The notes under the pieces: model-generated
The model's input: only the letters and a program-made list of their open reading frames with translations
What the model was told of the DNA's origin: nothing
The model's database searches: none
Source: Syngnathus acus
Lineage: Eukaryota > Chordata > Actinopteri > Syngnathiformes > Syngnathidae
Assembly: GCF_901709675.1 (NCBI RefSeq)
Contig: NC_051098.1
Location: 1,605,500-1,669,499, forward strand
Length of the DNA stretch: 64,000 nucleotides
Direction: 5' to 3'
Translations under genes and position numbers: made by a program
Shown here: positions 41,578-52,784 of the stretch, one piece after another
How the letters are laid out: every line of letters begins with the position of its first letter
Position numbering within the stretch: the stretch's first letter is position 1

Positions 41578-44475
41578 CCCTGGCTTAGCGTCTTGTCAGC
41601 TTTTCTGGACATAATGGGCCCCCGTAGTCCCAGTCGCCATTCATTAAAAAGCCAGCAAAACCAATCGCTCTGCCCTGTGTTCATCGTCATATATATTTGT
41701 TCTCCATGGATCGCCACCTTGCCGTGGTGGAGAGCCTTGCGTGTTCCGATGAACCTAAGAGCGATGCCGTCTGGAGTCTCGGCTCCTGGTAGGTTCAACC
41801 ATGGCGGTAAGGTCGAAGTGGAGGTTCCAGACAAAGTGCGATCCAAAGACCTCAACGGTGGGAGTGGCGGAGGATGACACTGTGAGTCACAACGGCACTG
41901 AAGGCGGACGAAGGCTGCAACAGAGGGTGGTCTCCAATCGTCATGGACTCATGCCATTGGATCCTGGCCCCTTTCTGCCAAGGACCGTGTGGTGGCTGCA
42001 GGCGCATCAGTCTCCCCACGCTAAAAGACGTCACGCGCAGGCGTCCTCCTGAAGGGAACGTATTCCATTTTACATCCTGGACAACAAAGTCCTGTGGCGA
42101 TCAGGAAGTGGTAACGGGGGCAGGACAGTGAGGTCTGGCAGCCCCTAGCCACAACCTGGCACACAGGCGGTGGGTGTTAGATTCAGTCGTTAAGTTCTTG
42201 GACTGAGGCAGAAGAGCTTCTCGGCAGCTGCACCCATGACTGAGCAGCCCTATTTAGGATCCACTCTGCTCACCCCATTTAGGGGAGGGGGTTAGAAAAG
42301 GTACCCTAAACATAGCCTGCCTCACAAAATCCTGTCTGGAATACCGCATCCAGAGGGATCACCATCACGCGGTAAGAAACAAAAACGTGTACACATTGGA
42401 GCCTGGAACGTGCGGACCCTAACGGACAACCAATCCAGTGATCGACCTGAAAGGCGAACTGCCATCATCTCCAGAGAGCTAAGGAAGTTCCAGATCGACA
42501 TCGCAGCACTCTCCGAGACCCGACTAGCAGATGAAGGGCAGCTGAAGGAGGAAAAAGGTGGATATACTTTCTTTTGGAAAGGAAAACCTGCAACTGAGCC
42601 AAGAATCCATGGTGTGGGTTTTGCTATCAAGAACCGCCTCATAACCACCTCCATGAACTCCCTGTGGGCATTAACGAGCGCCTAATGACCATACGCCTGA
42701 TGCTTGCCAACAATCAGATGGCCACGGTCATTAGTACCTATGCACCAACACTTGATGCACAGGACGAAGTTAAGGAGGCCTTCTACGCTGACCTAGACAA
42801 AGTCCTATCAAAAGTCCCCAAGGAGGATAAGCTAATCTTGCTTGCAGACTTCAACGCCAGAGTGGGACGAAACCACCACCTATGGAGGGGTACGCTGGGA
42901 AGAGAAGGGGTTGGAAACACAAACTCTAATGGCACATTGCTATTAACCAAGTGCTCAGAACACAACCTGGTCATCACCAACACACTTTTCCGTCAAAAAA
43001 ACAAGTTCAAAACATCTTGGATGCATCCTCGCTCCAAACTGTGGCATCTCATCGACTATGTCATTGTCCGCTCTAAAGACCGCCGCGATGTCCTAAACAC
43101 CAGAGCAATGACCAGTGCAGACGACTGCTGGACCGACCATCGCCTCATTCGCTCCATCATGTCCATCCGCCTAATACGGAAAAAACGGATGCAGAAAAGA
43201 CAATGCCGGCCAAGAATAAACATCGAGCTGTTGAATGACACTGCCTACCAACAACAGCTGCAGGAGGCTCTTAGTGCAGCACTGCCCAACCACTACCCAG
43301 AGGATACTGAAACACACTGGAGCACACTTTCGACTACCATAATGAACACCTGCAAAAGAATCCTCGGGCACAAAAAGCGGACGCATCAAGACTGGTTTGA
43401 TGAGAATGACACTGAGATCCGGCAGCTAATTAACAACAAGCGGCAAGCTTTCATCACCTGGCAAAATGACATCCACTGCAAGGTGAAAAGAGTAGCCCAT
43501 GCCAAAGCGAAGGCAGCCGTCCAAACACAGGTTAGGAAACTGAAGAACCAATGGTGGACAAAGAAGGCTCTGGAGATCGAGCAGCTTGCTGACTCTGGAG
43601 ACACGAGAGGCTTCTTTGATGCCACAAGAGCGGTGTATGGTCCCAGCCACCGCTGCCTAACCCCCCTTCGCTCAAAGGATGGCCTGCTGCTGAAAGACAA
43701 GGAGGCAATTGCAAACAGGTGGAAAGAACACTACGAGGACCTCTTAAACAGGGACACTATACCTGAGATGGAGGCTCTTGATCAACTACCACACCAGCCC
43801 ACAGCTGAAAGCATGGGAGAGCCACCCAGCCTGAACGAGCTGCAGGATGCCATTGGGAAGATGAGGAACAACAAGGCTGCTGGGCCCGATGGAATTCCAG
43901 CAGAGGTCTGGAAAAAAGGCGGACCCGACCTTCTCAGGCACATCCATGCCCTGCTTCTTAAGATCTGGGAAGAAGAGGAAATCCCTGCGCAGCTCAGAGA
44001 TGCCTTAATCGTCTCCGTATTCAAGAAAGGAGACAAGGCAGACTGCGGGAATTACCGCGGCATTTCTCGCTTCTCCACCATAGGGAAAGCCCTCGCTCGG
44101 GTTCTGGCCAACAGACTCACCCCCTGTCAGAAATCATCCTTCCTGAGTCTCAGAGTGGATTTCGCCCAAGCAGAGGCACCACAGACATGGTTTTCATTGC
44201 TCGACAACTGCAAGAAAAATGCCGGGAACAAAATCAACCACTATACATGGCCTTCATAGACCTCACCAAAGCCTTCGATTCAGTTAACCGTCAGGCCCTT
44301 TGGCTGGTTCTATACAAGATTGGCTGCCCAGACAAATACATCAGAGTACTGAGACTACTGCATGATAACATGTCAGCCACAGTGCTCAGCGGCAGTGGAG
44401 ACGAGACGGAACCCTTCAGGGTTGACACAGGTGTCAAACAGGGATGCGTCATCGCTCCAACACTATTTTCCATCT

Positions 44476-44793
44476 TTAAAGTTAAAGTTAAAGTCCCAAT
44501 GATCGTCACACACACATCTGGGTGTGGTGAAATTTGTCCTCTGCATTTAACCCATCCCCGTGTGATCTTAATCCATCCCCTGGGGGAGAGGGGAGCAGTG
44601 AGCAGCAGCAGCGGTGCCGCGCTCGGGAATCATTTGGTGATCTAACCTCCCAATTCCAACCCTTAATGCTGAGTGCCAAGCAGGGAGGCAATGGGTCCCA
44701 TTTTTATAGTCTTTGGTATGACTCGGCCGGGGTTTGAACCCACAACCTTCCAGTCTCAGGGCGGACACTCTACCACTAGGCCACTGAGCTGGT
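44476..44793 (-). mobile_element. tRNA-derived SINE inserted in the LINE reverse transcriptase
   Basis: A minus-strand full copy, from the complement of 'agctcagtggcctagtggta' near 44790 to a (CTTTAA)-type tail at 44476. It sits between RT motifs B and C of the LINE. Its gain of one AGC unit ('gcagcagcagcgg') distinguishes it from other copies. Confidence 0.85.
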
Positions 44794-45560
44794 TTATTGC
44801 TGCTATCCTCCGCCATACAAGCAAGCATCTGCCCCACGTAGTCAAAATCATGTACAGAACTGATGGCCAACTTCTCAACATCAACCGACTCGGGGCTAAA
44901 GGTCAAACCACCACCATATCCATCATGGAGCTGCAGTATGCGGACGACAATGCCCTTGTAGCCCTGTCGGAAGAAGACCTACAGAGTATTCCGTCTGCCT
45001 TCGCGAAGGCATACAAACAGCTTGGTCTAGCCATTAATATAAAAAAGACCCAAATCCTCCACCAACCACTACCAAACTGCAGTTTGCTTGTCCGCCCCCC
45101 AAACATCTCTATTGATAACATCCGACTGGAAAAGATTGAAACTTCCCCGATCTTGGCAGCCTCCTGTCATCAAAAGCCACCATTGATGATGAAATTGACC
45201 ATCGCCTCAGCTGTGCCAGTGGGGCTTTCTCAAGGCTACGGAAGCGAGTCTTCGAGAATCGTGACCTCCAAGCAAAGACCAAAATCCTGGTCTACAAAGC
45301 TGTGGTCCTCCCCACCCTTCTGTATGGGTCAGAAGCCTGGACCACATACAGCAGGCACTTAAGGGCACTGGAGACCTACCATCAGAGATGCCTCCGGAAA
45401 ATCCTCAGGATCAGCTGGAAGGACCGACGCACCAACACCAGCGTCCTGGAGGAGGCTGGCCTGCCTACCATCACTGCCACCATTGCCCAAAACCAACTGA
45501 GATGGATTGGCCATGTAATCCGCATGCCTGACTCTCGCCTCCCAAAACAAGTTCTTTATT

Positions 45561-45914
45561 CCCAGCTCGCTGAAGGAAAGCGGGCCCCGGGAGGTCAGAA
45601 GAAGAGGTTCAAGGACAACATAAAAGCAAACCTGAAGAAGTGTCACATAAACCTTAAAACTTGGGAAGACAAGGCCGCAGACAGGACGACGTGGAGAAAC
45701 CTTGTCCGTGACGGCGCTGCTCAATATAACGTTTATTCCCAGCTCGCTGAAGGAAAGCGGGCCCCGGGAGGTCAGAAGAAGAGGTTCAAGGACAACATAA
45801 AAGCAAACCTGAAGAAGTGTCACATAAACCTTAAAACTTGGGAAGACAAGGCCGCAGACAGGACGACGTGGAGAAACCTTGTCCGTGACGGCGCTGCTCA
45901 ATATAACGTTGACC
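45561..45914 (+). repeat. In-frame 177-bp tandem duplication in the LINE C-terminal region
   Basis: 'cccagctcgctgaaggaaag' starts at 45561 and again at 45738. The two units are almost identical and add exactly 59 codons (SQLAEGKRAPGGQKKRFKD ... GAAQYNV repeated). Confidence 0.9.
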
Positions 45915-46548
45915 TCCACCATGCCGCTCAAGACAAATGCAGACGCAGAAAGGAGAGAGCCCCCACCAAGCAGGCCCAACCCAAACCCACCACCATTACA
46001 TTCCCCTGTCCACACTGCACCAGAGTTATCGGGTCCAGGATCGGCCTCTTCAACCACCTGAAGATCCACAAAGACCAAGAAGGAGGACCGTCATACTCGA
46101 CTACGAGTGACCGCCGATGATGATGATATTCGTTTAGCTGTTCATTTTTTCCTTGGCATTTTGGCCGGGTTGGCCACCCCTGGCTTAGCGTCTTGTCAGC
46201 TTTTCTGGACCTAATGGGCCCCCGTAGTCACAGTCGCCATTCATTAAAAAGCCAGCAAAACCAATCGCTCTGCCCTGTGTTCATCGTCATATATTCGTTT
46301 AGCTGTGCATTTTTTCCTTGCCATTTTGAGAGCGAAATTGACACTCCTCAAATGGGTTTGTCCCTCCTCCTTTGCGGGATTTCACCTCACGCGCATGCGC
46401 GTTTGACCAAAATACCATATTGAACTCAAGCGAAGCAAATACGGACGAAAAATAAACACAAATGTTGATATGAACGTAAAAGAGCCGCATGAAACCAACC
46501 AAAGAGCCGCATGCAGCTCGCGAGCCGCGGGTTGGCCACCCCTAGTGT

Positions 46549-47028
46549 AGAATAACATATGTGTGAAGGCCTTCGCCTTCACACACTAATAATAATAAAG
46601 GACAGGAATAACAATAGTGTGAAGGTCTTCACCTTCACACCAATAATAATAATAAAAAAAGGACAGGAATAACAATAGTGTGAGGGTTTTCACCTTCACA
46701 CTAATAATAAAGGACAGGAATAACAATAGTGTGAAGGTCTTCACCTTCACACTAATAATAATAATAATAAAGGACAGGAATAACAATAGTCTGAAGGTCT
46801 TCACCTTCACACTAATAATAAAGGACAGGAATAACAATAGTGTGAAGTTCTTCACCTTCACACTAATAATAATAATAAAGGACAGGAATAACAATAGTGT
46901 GAAGGTCTTCGCCTTCACACAATAAAGTGAATGGAGTAGAATAACATAAGTGTGAAGGCCTTCGCCTTCACACTAAAAACATATGTGTGAAGGCCATCGC
47001 CTTCACACAATAATAATAATAAAGTGAA
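46549..47028. repeat. Hairpin satellite, segment 2
   Basis: Eight or nine copies of a GTGTGAAGGTCTTCACCTTC+ACAC-type palindrome, separated by 'aataataataaaggacagga' and 'ataacaata'. The stem-loop variant (GTCTTC, GTTTTC, GCCATC) differs between units; the outer 'gtgtgaagg/ccttcacac' is kept. Confidence 0.85.
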
Positions 47029-50000
47029 TGGCTCACACGAGCCCCTTATGACGAACAAAATAAATGGATCTCGTTTTCCCTCGCCCGGACGCGGGTCACC
47101 GGGGCCCCCCTCTGGAGCCAGGCCTGGAGGCGGGGCTCGAAGGCGAGCGTCTGGTGGCCGGGCCTTCGCTCATGGGGCCCGGCCGGGCACAGCCCGAAAA
47201 GGAAACGTGGGTCCCCCTTCCCATGGGCTCACCACCTGTGGGAGGGGCCAAAGGGGTCGGGTGCAGTGCAAGCTGGGCGGCGGCCAAAGGCAGGGACCTT
47301 GGCGGTCTGCTCCCCGGCTGCAGAAGCTGGCTCTTGGGACATGGAATGTCACCTCTCTGGCTGGAAAGGAGCCCGAGCTGGTGTGCGAGGCAGAAAAGTT
47401 CCGACTAGATATAGTCGGACTTGCCTCCACGCACAGTTTGGGTTCCGGTACAAGCCCTCTCGAGAGGGGCTGGACTCTCTTCCACTCTGGAGTTGCCCAC
47501 GGTGAGAGGCGTCGAGCAGGTGTGGGTATACTTATTGCCCCCCGGCTGGACGCCTGCACATTGGGGTTCACCCCGGTGAACGAGAGGGTAGCCTCCCTCC
47601 GCCTTCGGGTGGGGGGACGGGTCCTGACTGTTGTTTGTGTCTATGCACCAAACGGCAGCTCAGAGCACCCACCCTTCTTGGAGTCCCTGGAGGAAGTGCT
47701 GGAGAGCGCTCCTTCTGGGGACTCCATCGTTCTACTGGGTGACTTCAATGCTCACGTGGGCAATGACAGTGAGACCTGGAAGGGCGTGATTGGGAGGAAC
47801 GGCCCCCCCGATCTGAACCCGAGCGGTGTTCTATTATTGGACTTCTGTGCTCGACACGGATTTTCTATAATGAACACCATGTTCAAACATAAGGGTGTCC
47901 ATGTGTGCACTTGGCACCAGGACACCCTAGGCCGCAGTTCGCTGATCGACTTTGTAGTCGTGTCATCGGATTTGCGGCCGCATGTTTTGGACACTCGGGT
48001 GAAGAGAGGGGCGGAGCTGTCAACTGATCACCACCTGGTGGTGGGTTGGCTCCGATGGTGGGGGAAGATGCCGGTCCGACCTGGCAGACCCAAACGCTCT
48101 GTGAGGGTCTGTTGGGAACGTCTGGCGGAATCCCCTGTCAGGAAGAGCTTCAACTCCCACCTCCGGCAGAGCTTTTCCCACGTCCCGGGGGAGGCGGGGG
48201 ACATTGAGTCCGAGTGGACCTTGTTCCGCGCCTCCATTGTTGAGGCGGCCGACCGGAGCTGTGGCCGTAAGGTCATTGGTGCCTGTCGTGGCGGCAATCC
48301 CCAAACCCGCTGGTGGACACCGGCGGTAAGGGATGCCGTCAAGCTGAAGAAGGAGTCCTATCGGGCTGTTTTGGCCTGCGGGACTCCGGAGGCAGCTGAC
48401 AGGTACCGGATGGCCAAGCGGAACGCGGCTTCGGCGGTTGCTGAGGCAAAAACCCGGGCGTGGGAGGAGTTTGGTGAGGCCATGGAGAATGACCTCCGGA
48501 CGGCTTCGAGGAAATTCTGGTCCACCATCCGGCGTCTCAGGAGGGGGAAGCAGTGCAACGTCAACACTGTTTACAGTGGAGATGGCGTGCTTCTGACCTC
48601 GACTCGGGACATCGTGTGTCGGTGGGGAGAATACTTCGAAGACCTCCTCAATTCCACCTACACGCCTTCCATTGTGGAAGCAGGGCCTGGGGACTCTGAG
48701 GCGGACTCTCCAATCTCTGGGGTCGAAGTCACTGAGGTAGTTAAAAAACTCCTCGGTGGCAAGGCCCCGGGGGTGGATGAGATCCGCCCGGATTTCTTAA
48801 GGGCTCTGGATGTTGTGGGGCTGTCATGGCTGACACGTCTCTACAACATCGCGTGGACATCGGGGACAGTGCCTCTGGATTGGCAGACTGGGGTGGTGGT
48901 TCCCCTCTTTAAGAAGGGGGACCGGAGGGTATGTTCCAATTACAGGGGAATTACACTCCTCAGCCTCCCTGGTAAGGTCTATTCAGGGGTGCTGGAGAGG
49001 AGGGTCCGTCGGGAGGTCGAACCTCGGATTCAGGAAGAACAGTGTGGCTTTCGTCCTGGCCGTGGAACAGTGGACCAGCTCTTCACCCTCAGCAGGATCC
49101 TCGAGGGTGCATGGGAGTTCGCCCAACCAGTCCACATGTGTTTTGTGGACTTGGAGAAGGCGTTCGACTGTGTCCCTCGGGAGGTTCTGTGGGGGGTGCT
49201 TCGGGAGTACGGGGTACCGAGCCAACTGATAAGGGCGGTTCGGTCCCTGTATCACCGATGCCAGAGTTTGGTCCGCATTTCCGGCAGTAAGTCGGATTCG
49301 TTCCCAGTGAGGGTTGGACTCCGCCAAGGCTGCCCTTTGTCACCGATTCTGTTCATAATTTTTATGGACAGAATTTCTAGGCGCAGCCGAGGCGTTGAGG
49401 GTGTCCGGTTTGGGGACTGCTTTTTGCAGATGACGCGGTGCTGTTGGCTTCTTCAGGCCGTGATCTCCAGCTCTCACTGGAGCGGTTCGCAGCCGAGTGT
49501 GAAGCGGTCGGGATGAGGGTCAGCACCTCCAAATCCGAGTCCATGGTCCTCGATCGGAAAAGGGTGGAATGCCCTCTCCAGATCGGGGATGAGATCCTGC
49601 CCCAAGTGGAGGAGTTTAAGTATCTTGGGGTCTTGTTCACGGGTGAGGGGAGGATGGAGCGCGAGATCGACAGGCAGATCGGTGCAGCGTCGGCAGTAAT
49701 GCGGACTCTGTACCGGTCCGTCGTGGTAAAGAGAGAGCTGAGCCAAAAGGCAAAGCTCTCAATTTACCGGTCGATTTACGCTCCTACCCTCACCTATGGT
49801 CACGAGCTATGGGTCGTGACCGAAAGAACGAGATCCCGGATACAAGCGGCCGAAATGAGTTTTCTCCGCAGGATGTCCGGGCTCTCCCTTAGAGATAGGG
49901 TGAGAAGTTCGGTCATCCGGGAGAGACTCGGAGTAGAGTCGCTACTCCTCCACGTTGAGAGGAGCCAGATGAGGTGGCTCGGGCGTCTCATTAGGATGCC

Positions 50001-50200
50001 TCCTGGACGCCTCCCTGGGGAGGTGTTCCCGGGCATGTCCCACCGGTAGGAGACCCCGGGGACGACCCAGGACGCGCTGGAGAGACTATGTCTCTCAGCT
50101 GGCCTGGGAACGCCTTGGGATCCCCCGGGATGAGCTAGATGAAGTGGCTGGGGAGAGGGAAGTCTGGGAGTCCCTCCTGAAGCTGCTGCCCCCGTGACCT
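47024..50200 (+). pseudogene. RTE-like LINE endonuclease-reverse transcriptase, nearly intact
   Basis: An 830-codon frame (47024-49516) holds the endonuclease, [17 protein letters not shown] near residue 105, [18 protein letters not shown] near 235 and [14 protein letters not shown] near 335, and the [22 protein letters not shown] near 580, [20 protein letters not shown] near 625, [15 protein letters not shown] (motif A) near 705 and [14 protein letters not shown] (motif B) near 765. A one-base loss near 49420 hits motif C ([12 protein letters not shown]) and shifts the reading to 49438-50049, ending IRMPPGRLPGEVFPG. A further shift follows, after which RPRTRWRDYVSQLAWERLG-like text reads in another frame. 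Confidence 0.88.
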
Positions 50201-50237
50201 GACCCCGGATAAGCGGAAGAAGATGGATGGATGGATG
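47029..50237 (+). mobile_element. RTE-like LINE, slightly 5'-truncated, plus strand
   Basis: Same family as 32332-35258 but in opposite orientation. It begins inside the leader and ends 'ataagcggaagaagatggat' plus (GGAT)n at 50222-50237. It lies inside the hairpin satellite between 'aaagtgaatgg' and 'tgtagaa'. Confidence 0.85.
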
Positions 50238-50245
50238 GTGTAGAA

Positions 50246-51623
50246 CAGGGGTGTCAAACTCAATTGCACAGGGGGCCAAAATTCAAAACACACTTCAGGT
50301 CGCGGGCCGAACAGAACAAACATTTATTGAACACACTAAAACTAACTTTTAACATAAATATAAATACAAACGGACAGGAATGTTATTCTGGAATAATAAC
50401 AATAAAAATATATCCAGTTAAAATTATACAAGTTAGAAATTGGAACATGCTGCAAAAAAAACGCCTGAAGAAATAAATTAAAATGGTGACAGTGCTTGTA
50501 CTTCAAGTAAACATTAAAATAATAAATCAAAACGTTTGATTTTCTTTGCTTTCATGTCATTTTAAATAAAAAACCTAAATTTGAAATATCCCAAATGATT
50601 TTACTCTCCATAAAAATATCTCCTGTCAAAATGATACAAGATAGAAATATGAACATGCTGCAAAACAAAACAAAACCTGGAAATATAAAAACAATTTGTG
50701 CTTTTCAGCAATAACAAATAATGAATCAAATCAGATTTCGTTGCTGAGCTCAAAAACTCTATTGAGAACTTTCCCCCGACTTAGCCAACGCACCTCTGTA
50801 TGATAAGGAATGTCGGCAAACTCTGAATCTATACTCCGCATAAAGGACTGAAATTGCCGGTGATTTAAACCTCTACTTCGGATAAAGTTTACGGTTTGCG
50901 TTACAGTGCTCATTACATGGTCCATCTTCAGGACTTTGCCACACAGTGCTTCCTGGTGTATGATGCAGTGGTATGTTGTTAACTCACCAGTACAGTTCTC
51001 CTCCTGCATCTTTTCTCGCATCCTTCCTACTAGTCCACTTTTCTCACCGCACATAGCCGGTGCTCCATCAGTTGTAAGACCAATAAGTTTGTCCCAGGGC
51101 AGTTTCATGTCGGTTACACTTTGACATACGTTTTCAAAAATGTCCTTTCCGGTCGTTGTCCCGTGCATCGGTTTAATGTCCAATATTTCCTCAGTAACAC
51201 GCAAACCGGAGTCCACCCCACGGATGAAGATGGCTAGCTCTGCAGTGTCAGGCAGTACTTTCATCCACAGCCACATTAGCGCCACAAATGAGACAAACGG
51301 GCTTACCGGCAATGTCAGTAAACATATACTCAACCTCCCATCGGTTTTTAAAGGCTCTGTTTTCAGAATCAACTTTTCTCTTCGGCATCATGAGGGGCTA
51401 GCTTCGCAATAACTTGCAGCAACAAGCACTTGACCTGATTGCCGCGGAAAAACACTCGGCAAGGCAGCGAAAGCACTGCATTATGGGATCTGTAGTTTAT
51501 TGTGTTATCATCGCTTCATATCGTCGGGCCATTAGTAACAATAATATAAAATGATCTCGCGGGCCGGATATAATTGCATGCCGGGCCGGATGTGGCCCGC
51601 GGGCCTTGAGTTTGACACATATG
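50246..51623. mobile_element. hAT transposon with 8-bp target duplication GTGTAGAA
   Basis: The left end CAGGGGTGTCAAACTCAATT and right end 'ccttgagtttgacacat' are inverted repeats (the right tip is decayed), flanked by GTGTAGAA at 50238-50245 and 51624-51631. The subterminal 'cgcgggccg' text repeats at both ends. It is nested in the hairpin satellite. Confidence 0.85.
50731..51412 (-). pseudogene. hAT transposase fragment (GTF2IRD2/ZBED-like)
   Basis: Frame [59 protein letters not shown] (RNase-H-like catalytic D region), [20 protein letters not shown] and [18 protein letters not shown] (the conserved RW motif). The N-terminal finger and the C-terminal dimerisation region are missing; upstream coding resumes near 51370-51412 in another frame. 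Confidence 0.8.
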
Positions 51624-51625
51624 GT

Positions 51626-51945
51626 GTAGAATAACATATGTGTGAAGGCCATCGCCTTCACACAATAATAATAATAATAATAGATAATAGAGTAGAATAA
51701 CATGTGTGAAGGCCATCGCCTTAACACAATAAAGTGAATGGTGTAGAATAACATGTGTGAAGGCCATCACCTTCACACAATAATAATAATAAAGTGAATG
51801 GTGTAGAATAACATATGTGTGAAGGCCATCGCCTTCACACAATAATAATAATAAAGGACAGGAATAACAATAGTGTGAAGGTCTTCACCTTCACACTAAT
51901 AAAGTGAATGGTGTAGAATAACATATGTGTGAAGGCCATCGCCTA
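51626..51945. repeat. Hairpin satellite, segment 3
   Basis: Six copies of the GTGTGAAGGCCATCGCC-type palindrome with 'aataataataa' spacers, ending where a SINE is inserted. One further unit remains at 52240-52275 beyond the SINE. Confidence 0.85.
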
Positions 51946-52230
51946 CCAGCTCAGTGGCCTAGTGGTAGAGTGTCCGCCCTGAGACTGGAAGGTTGTGGGT
52001 TCAAACCCCGGCCGGGTCATACCAAAGACTATAAAAATGGGACCCATTGCCTCCCTGCTTGGCACTCAGCATTAAGGGTTGGAATTGGGGGGTTAGATCA
52101 CCAACTGATTCCCGAGCGCGGCACCGCTGCTGCTCACTGCTCCCCTCTCCCCCAGGGGATGGATTAAAATCACACGGGGATGGGTTAAATGCAGAGGATA
52201 AATTTCACCACACGCATGTGTGTGTGACGA
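51945..52230 (+). mobile_element. Full-length tRNA-derived SINE in the hairpin satellite
   Basis: Same head and body as at 39829-40128, ending 'gtgtgtgacgatcaca'. It splits one palindrome ('gaaggccatcgcct' before, 'gtgtgaaggccatcgcc' after). Confidence 0.8.
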
Positions 52231-52784
52231 TCACACAACCGAACATATGTGTGAAGGCCATCGCCTTCACACAATTTGCAAATTTGCCCCACTCCTCCAG
52301 CACTCTGATCTGGGCCGATCTGGTAGTCTCTGGAGATGATCTGTTTGGCTTTACGAAGATTTTGCAGTTGGACGTCCAAGTCCCTTGTATCTTCCCTTAC
52401 TTCTTCAGTTGACAGGCTCACCATGCAATGGATGCATTTTGTTTGCTGAGATTCTCGTCGATATAAACATTTCCATCCATACAGCCACTGTACCGCTTGT
52501 CCCCACGGGGGTTGCGGGCGTGCTGGAGCGTATCCCAGCAGTCATTGGGCAGTAGGCAGGGGACACCCTGAACCGGTTGCCAGCCAATCGCAGGGCACAC
52601 AGAGACGAACAACCAGTCGCACTCGCACTCACACCTAGGGATAATTTGGAGTGCTCAATCGGCCTGCCAAGCATGTTTTTGGGATGTGAGAGGAAACTGG
52701 AGTGCCTGGAGAAAACCCACGCGGGCCCGGGGAGAACATGCAAACCCCACACAGGGCCGGAGGTAGAATTGAACCCACACCCTC

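Larger units (their letters stand above)
42390..46120 (+). pseudogene. LINE endonuclease-RT with C-terminal zinc finger, broken
   Basis: It starts GAWNVRTLTDNQSSD and ALSETRLADEGQLKEEKG (endonuclease Glu; 42410-42685), shifts near 42680, then runs 531 codons to 44259 with LLADFNARVGR, LIDYVIVRSKDRRD, DDCWTDHRLIRS, NNKAAGPDGIPAEVWKKGGP and VSVFKKGDKADCGNYRGISR. It shifts again near 44180 to AFIDLTKAFDSVNR (motif A) and GVKQGCVIAPTLF (motif B), is cut by the SINE, and resumes with MELQYADDNALVAL (motif C). A last 272-codon frame (45302-46120) ends FPCPHCTRVIGSRIGLFNHL, a C2H2 finger. An in-frame 177-bp duplication lies in this last part. Confidence 0.85.
41700..46126 (+). mobile_element. RTE-related LINE with C2H2 finger, near full length
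   Basis: It has a 5' leader (41700-42300), endonuclease-RT coding region, and a (GAT)n tail at 46116-46126. It was later hit by a SINE (44476-44793). The insertion lies within the hAT's 165-bp repeat. Confidence 0.8.
41511..46329. repeat. 165-bp tandem duplication in the hAT element, split by the LINE
   Basis: 'tgtgttcatcgtcatatatt'-type text starts at 41511, 41676 and 46276. Between the first two, one full 165-bp unit includes a copy of the hAT end 'ggccgggttggccacccctg'. The LINE inserted in the second unit at about 41699, and that unit resumes at 46127. Confidence 0.85.
40721..46544. mobile_element. hAT transposon with 8-bp target duplication, expanded by a LINE
   Basis: The ends CAGGGGTGGCCAACC and GGTTGGCCACCCCTA are flanked by GTGTAGAA at 40713-40720 and 46545-46552. 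Inside are a (CA)n run (40798-40900), a BED-finger transposase N-terminus on the minus strand, a 165-bp tandem duplication, and a LINE of about 4.4 kb. Without the LINE it is about 1.4 kb and non-autonomous. Confidence 0.85.
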
